Shown: in pieces, positions 63,637-64,000 of the stretch
How the letters are laid out: every line of letters starts with the position of its first letter
How positions within the stretch are numbered: position 1 is the stretch's first letter
Notes under the pieces: model-generated
What the model saw: the letters and a program-made list of their open reading frames with translations, nothing else
Told to the model about the DNA's origin: nothing
Database searches by the model: none
Assembly (NCBI GenBank): GCA_020152595.1
Contig: JAIGNY010004486.1
Coordinates: 1,416,001-1,480,000, forward strand
Source: Chiridota heheva
Taxonomy: Eukaryota > Echinodermata > Holothuroidea > Apodida > Chiridotidae
DNA length: 64,000 bases
Direction: 5' to 3'
Position numbers and translations under genes: made by a program

Positions 63637-64000
63637 ATGCCTAAGAACAAGATTTCTTACGAAATTTGCCGATATGATGATTTGATCTCTAAGGCAGGAG
63701 TAGCATTTGTGGGGTTGGATGAGGTATGGAGCTCAGGCACATTCTCATTATATGCACAAATGCGACTGTTTAACTCTTTTGTTGAGTCTGTGCTCTTGTG
63801 TGGTTGCAAGACGTGGAAAGTTGGTGTGGCGGATAGTGGGAGCTGGATACATTTATGTACAAATGTTACAGGGGGTGGTCAGGGTCGGATGGCCATGTGT
63901 AATATCTGGCGATGAAATACTGAGAATCACTAAACATGGCAAAATCAGTACTGAAGTAAAAAGAAAAGGGTGGAGGTGGATTGGTCATGTAATGCGCATG
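63637..64000 (+). pseudogene. LINE reverse-transcriptase relic running off the window
   Basis: DDLISKAGVAFVGLDEVWSS, LYAQMRLFNSFVESVLLCGC and KTWKV match the '..RI.KA..AF..LD.VW.S...S...K..LF.S.V.SVLLYGCE.WK' segment of CR1/RTE-like LINEs. After a frame break, EILRITKHGKIS and KRKGWRWIGHVMRM (about 63917-64000) continue the same protein ('...W.WIGHVLRM'). It is degenerate and probably continues past the right end. Confidence 0.8.

Overview
The window is metazoan nuclear DNA, mostly non-coding. It carries the last ten coding exons of one host gene on the + strand, embedded in transposon relics and minisatellite arrays. The gene is recognisable from its protein as DNA topoisomerase III alpha (TOP3A): two topoisomerase zinc ribbons, two GRF zinc fingers, RG-rich linkers and a terminal CCHC zinc knuckle, in the order expected for the family. 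The catalytic Toprim and tyrosine domains lie upstream of the window. Long introns, LINE relics with RNase H, a DIRS-like retroelement and tRNA-derived SINEs suggest a marine invertebrate, perhaps an echinoderm, hemichordate or cephalochordate. That placement is inference only.

Layout: 0.1-3.4 kb, a LINE relic whose C-terminal coding sequence has expanded into about 50 copies of a 51-bp (17-codon) unit. 3.9-4.7 kb, diverged repeats of about 148 bp. 4.99-49.65 kb, TOP3A exons E1-E10. Intron 3 (12.5 kb) holds 62-, 36- and 64-bp arrays and a LINE; intron 4 a SINE with a 22-bp array; intron 5 a (TA)42 tract, LINE and MITE copies and a 30-bp array; intron 6 38- and 27-bp arrays; intron 7 LINE relics and another 30-bp array; intron 8 22-, 35- and 33-bp arrays; intron 9 a 10.6-kb array of a 50-bp unit. 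Past the gene are 38-, 27- and 33-bp arrays, the last inside a SINE. 54.9-58.96 kb is a decayed DIRS-like element with inverted terminal repeats. 59-63.6 kb has no recognisable gene, and the window ends in another LINE reverse-transcriptase relic.

Two results stand out. First, tandem arrays fill roughly half the window, and many sit inside identifiable transposable elements and are built from the element's own sequence (LINE coding region, LINE 3' UTR, MITE interior, MITE terminal inverted repeat, SINE body). One foldback element seems to have grown from about 0.6 kb to 9.3 kb through two separate expansions. Second, TOP3A exon 9 as given is out of frame by one base between its RG-rich part and its zinc knuckle. 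The ten exons sum to 1292 nt, and 1293 would be in frame, so this is either a sequence error or a real loss of the knuckle.

All alignments were made by eye. Exon boundaries rest on GT/AG sites, phase bookkeeping and similarity to known TOP3A proteins.
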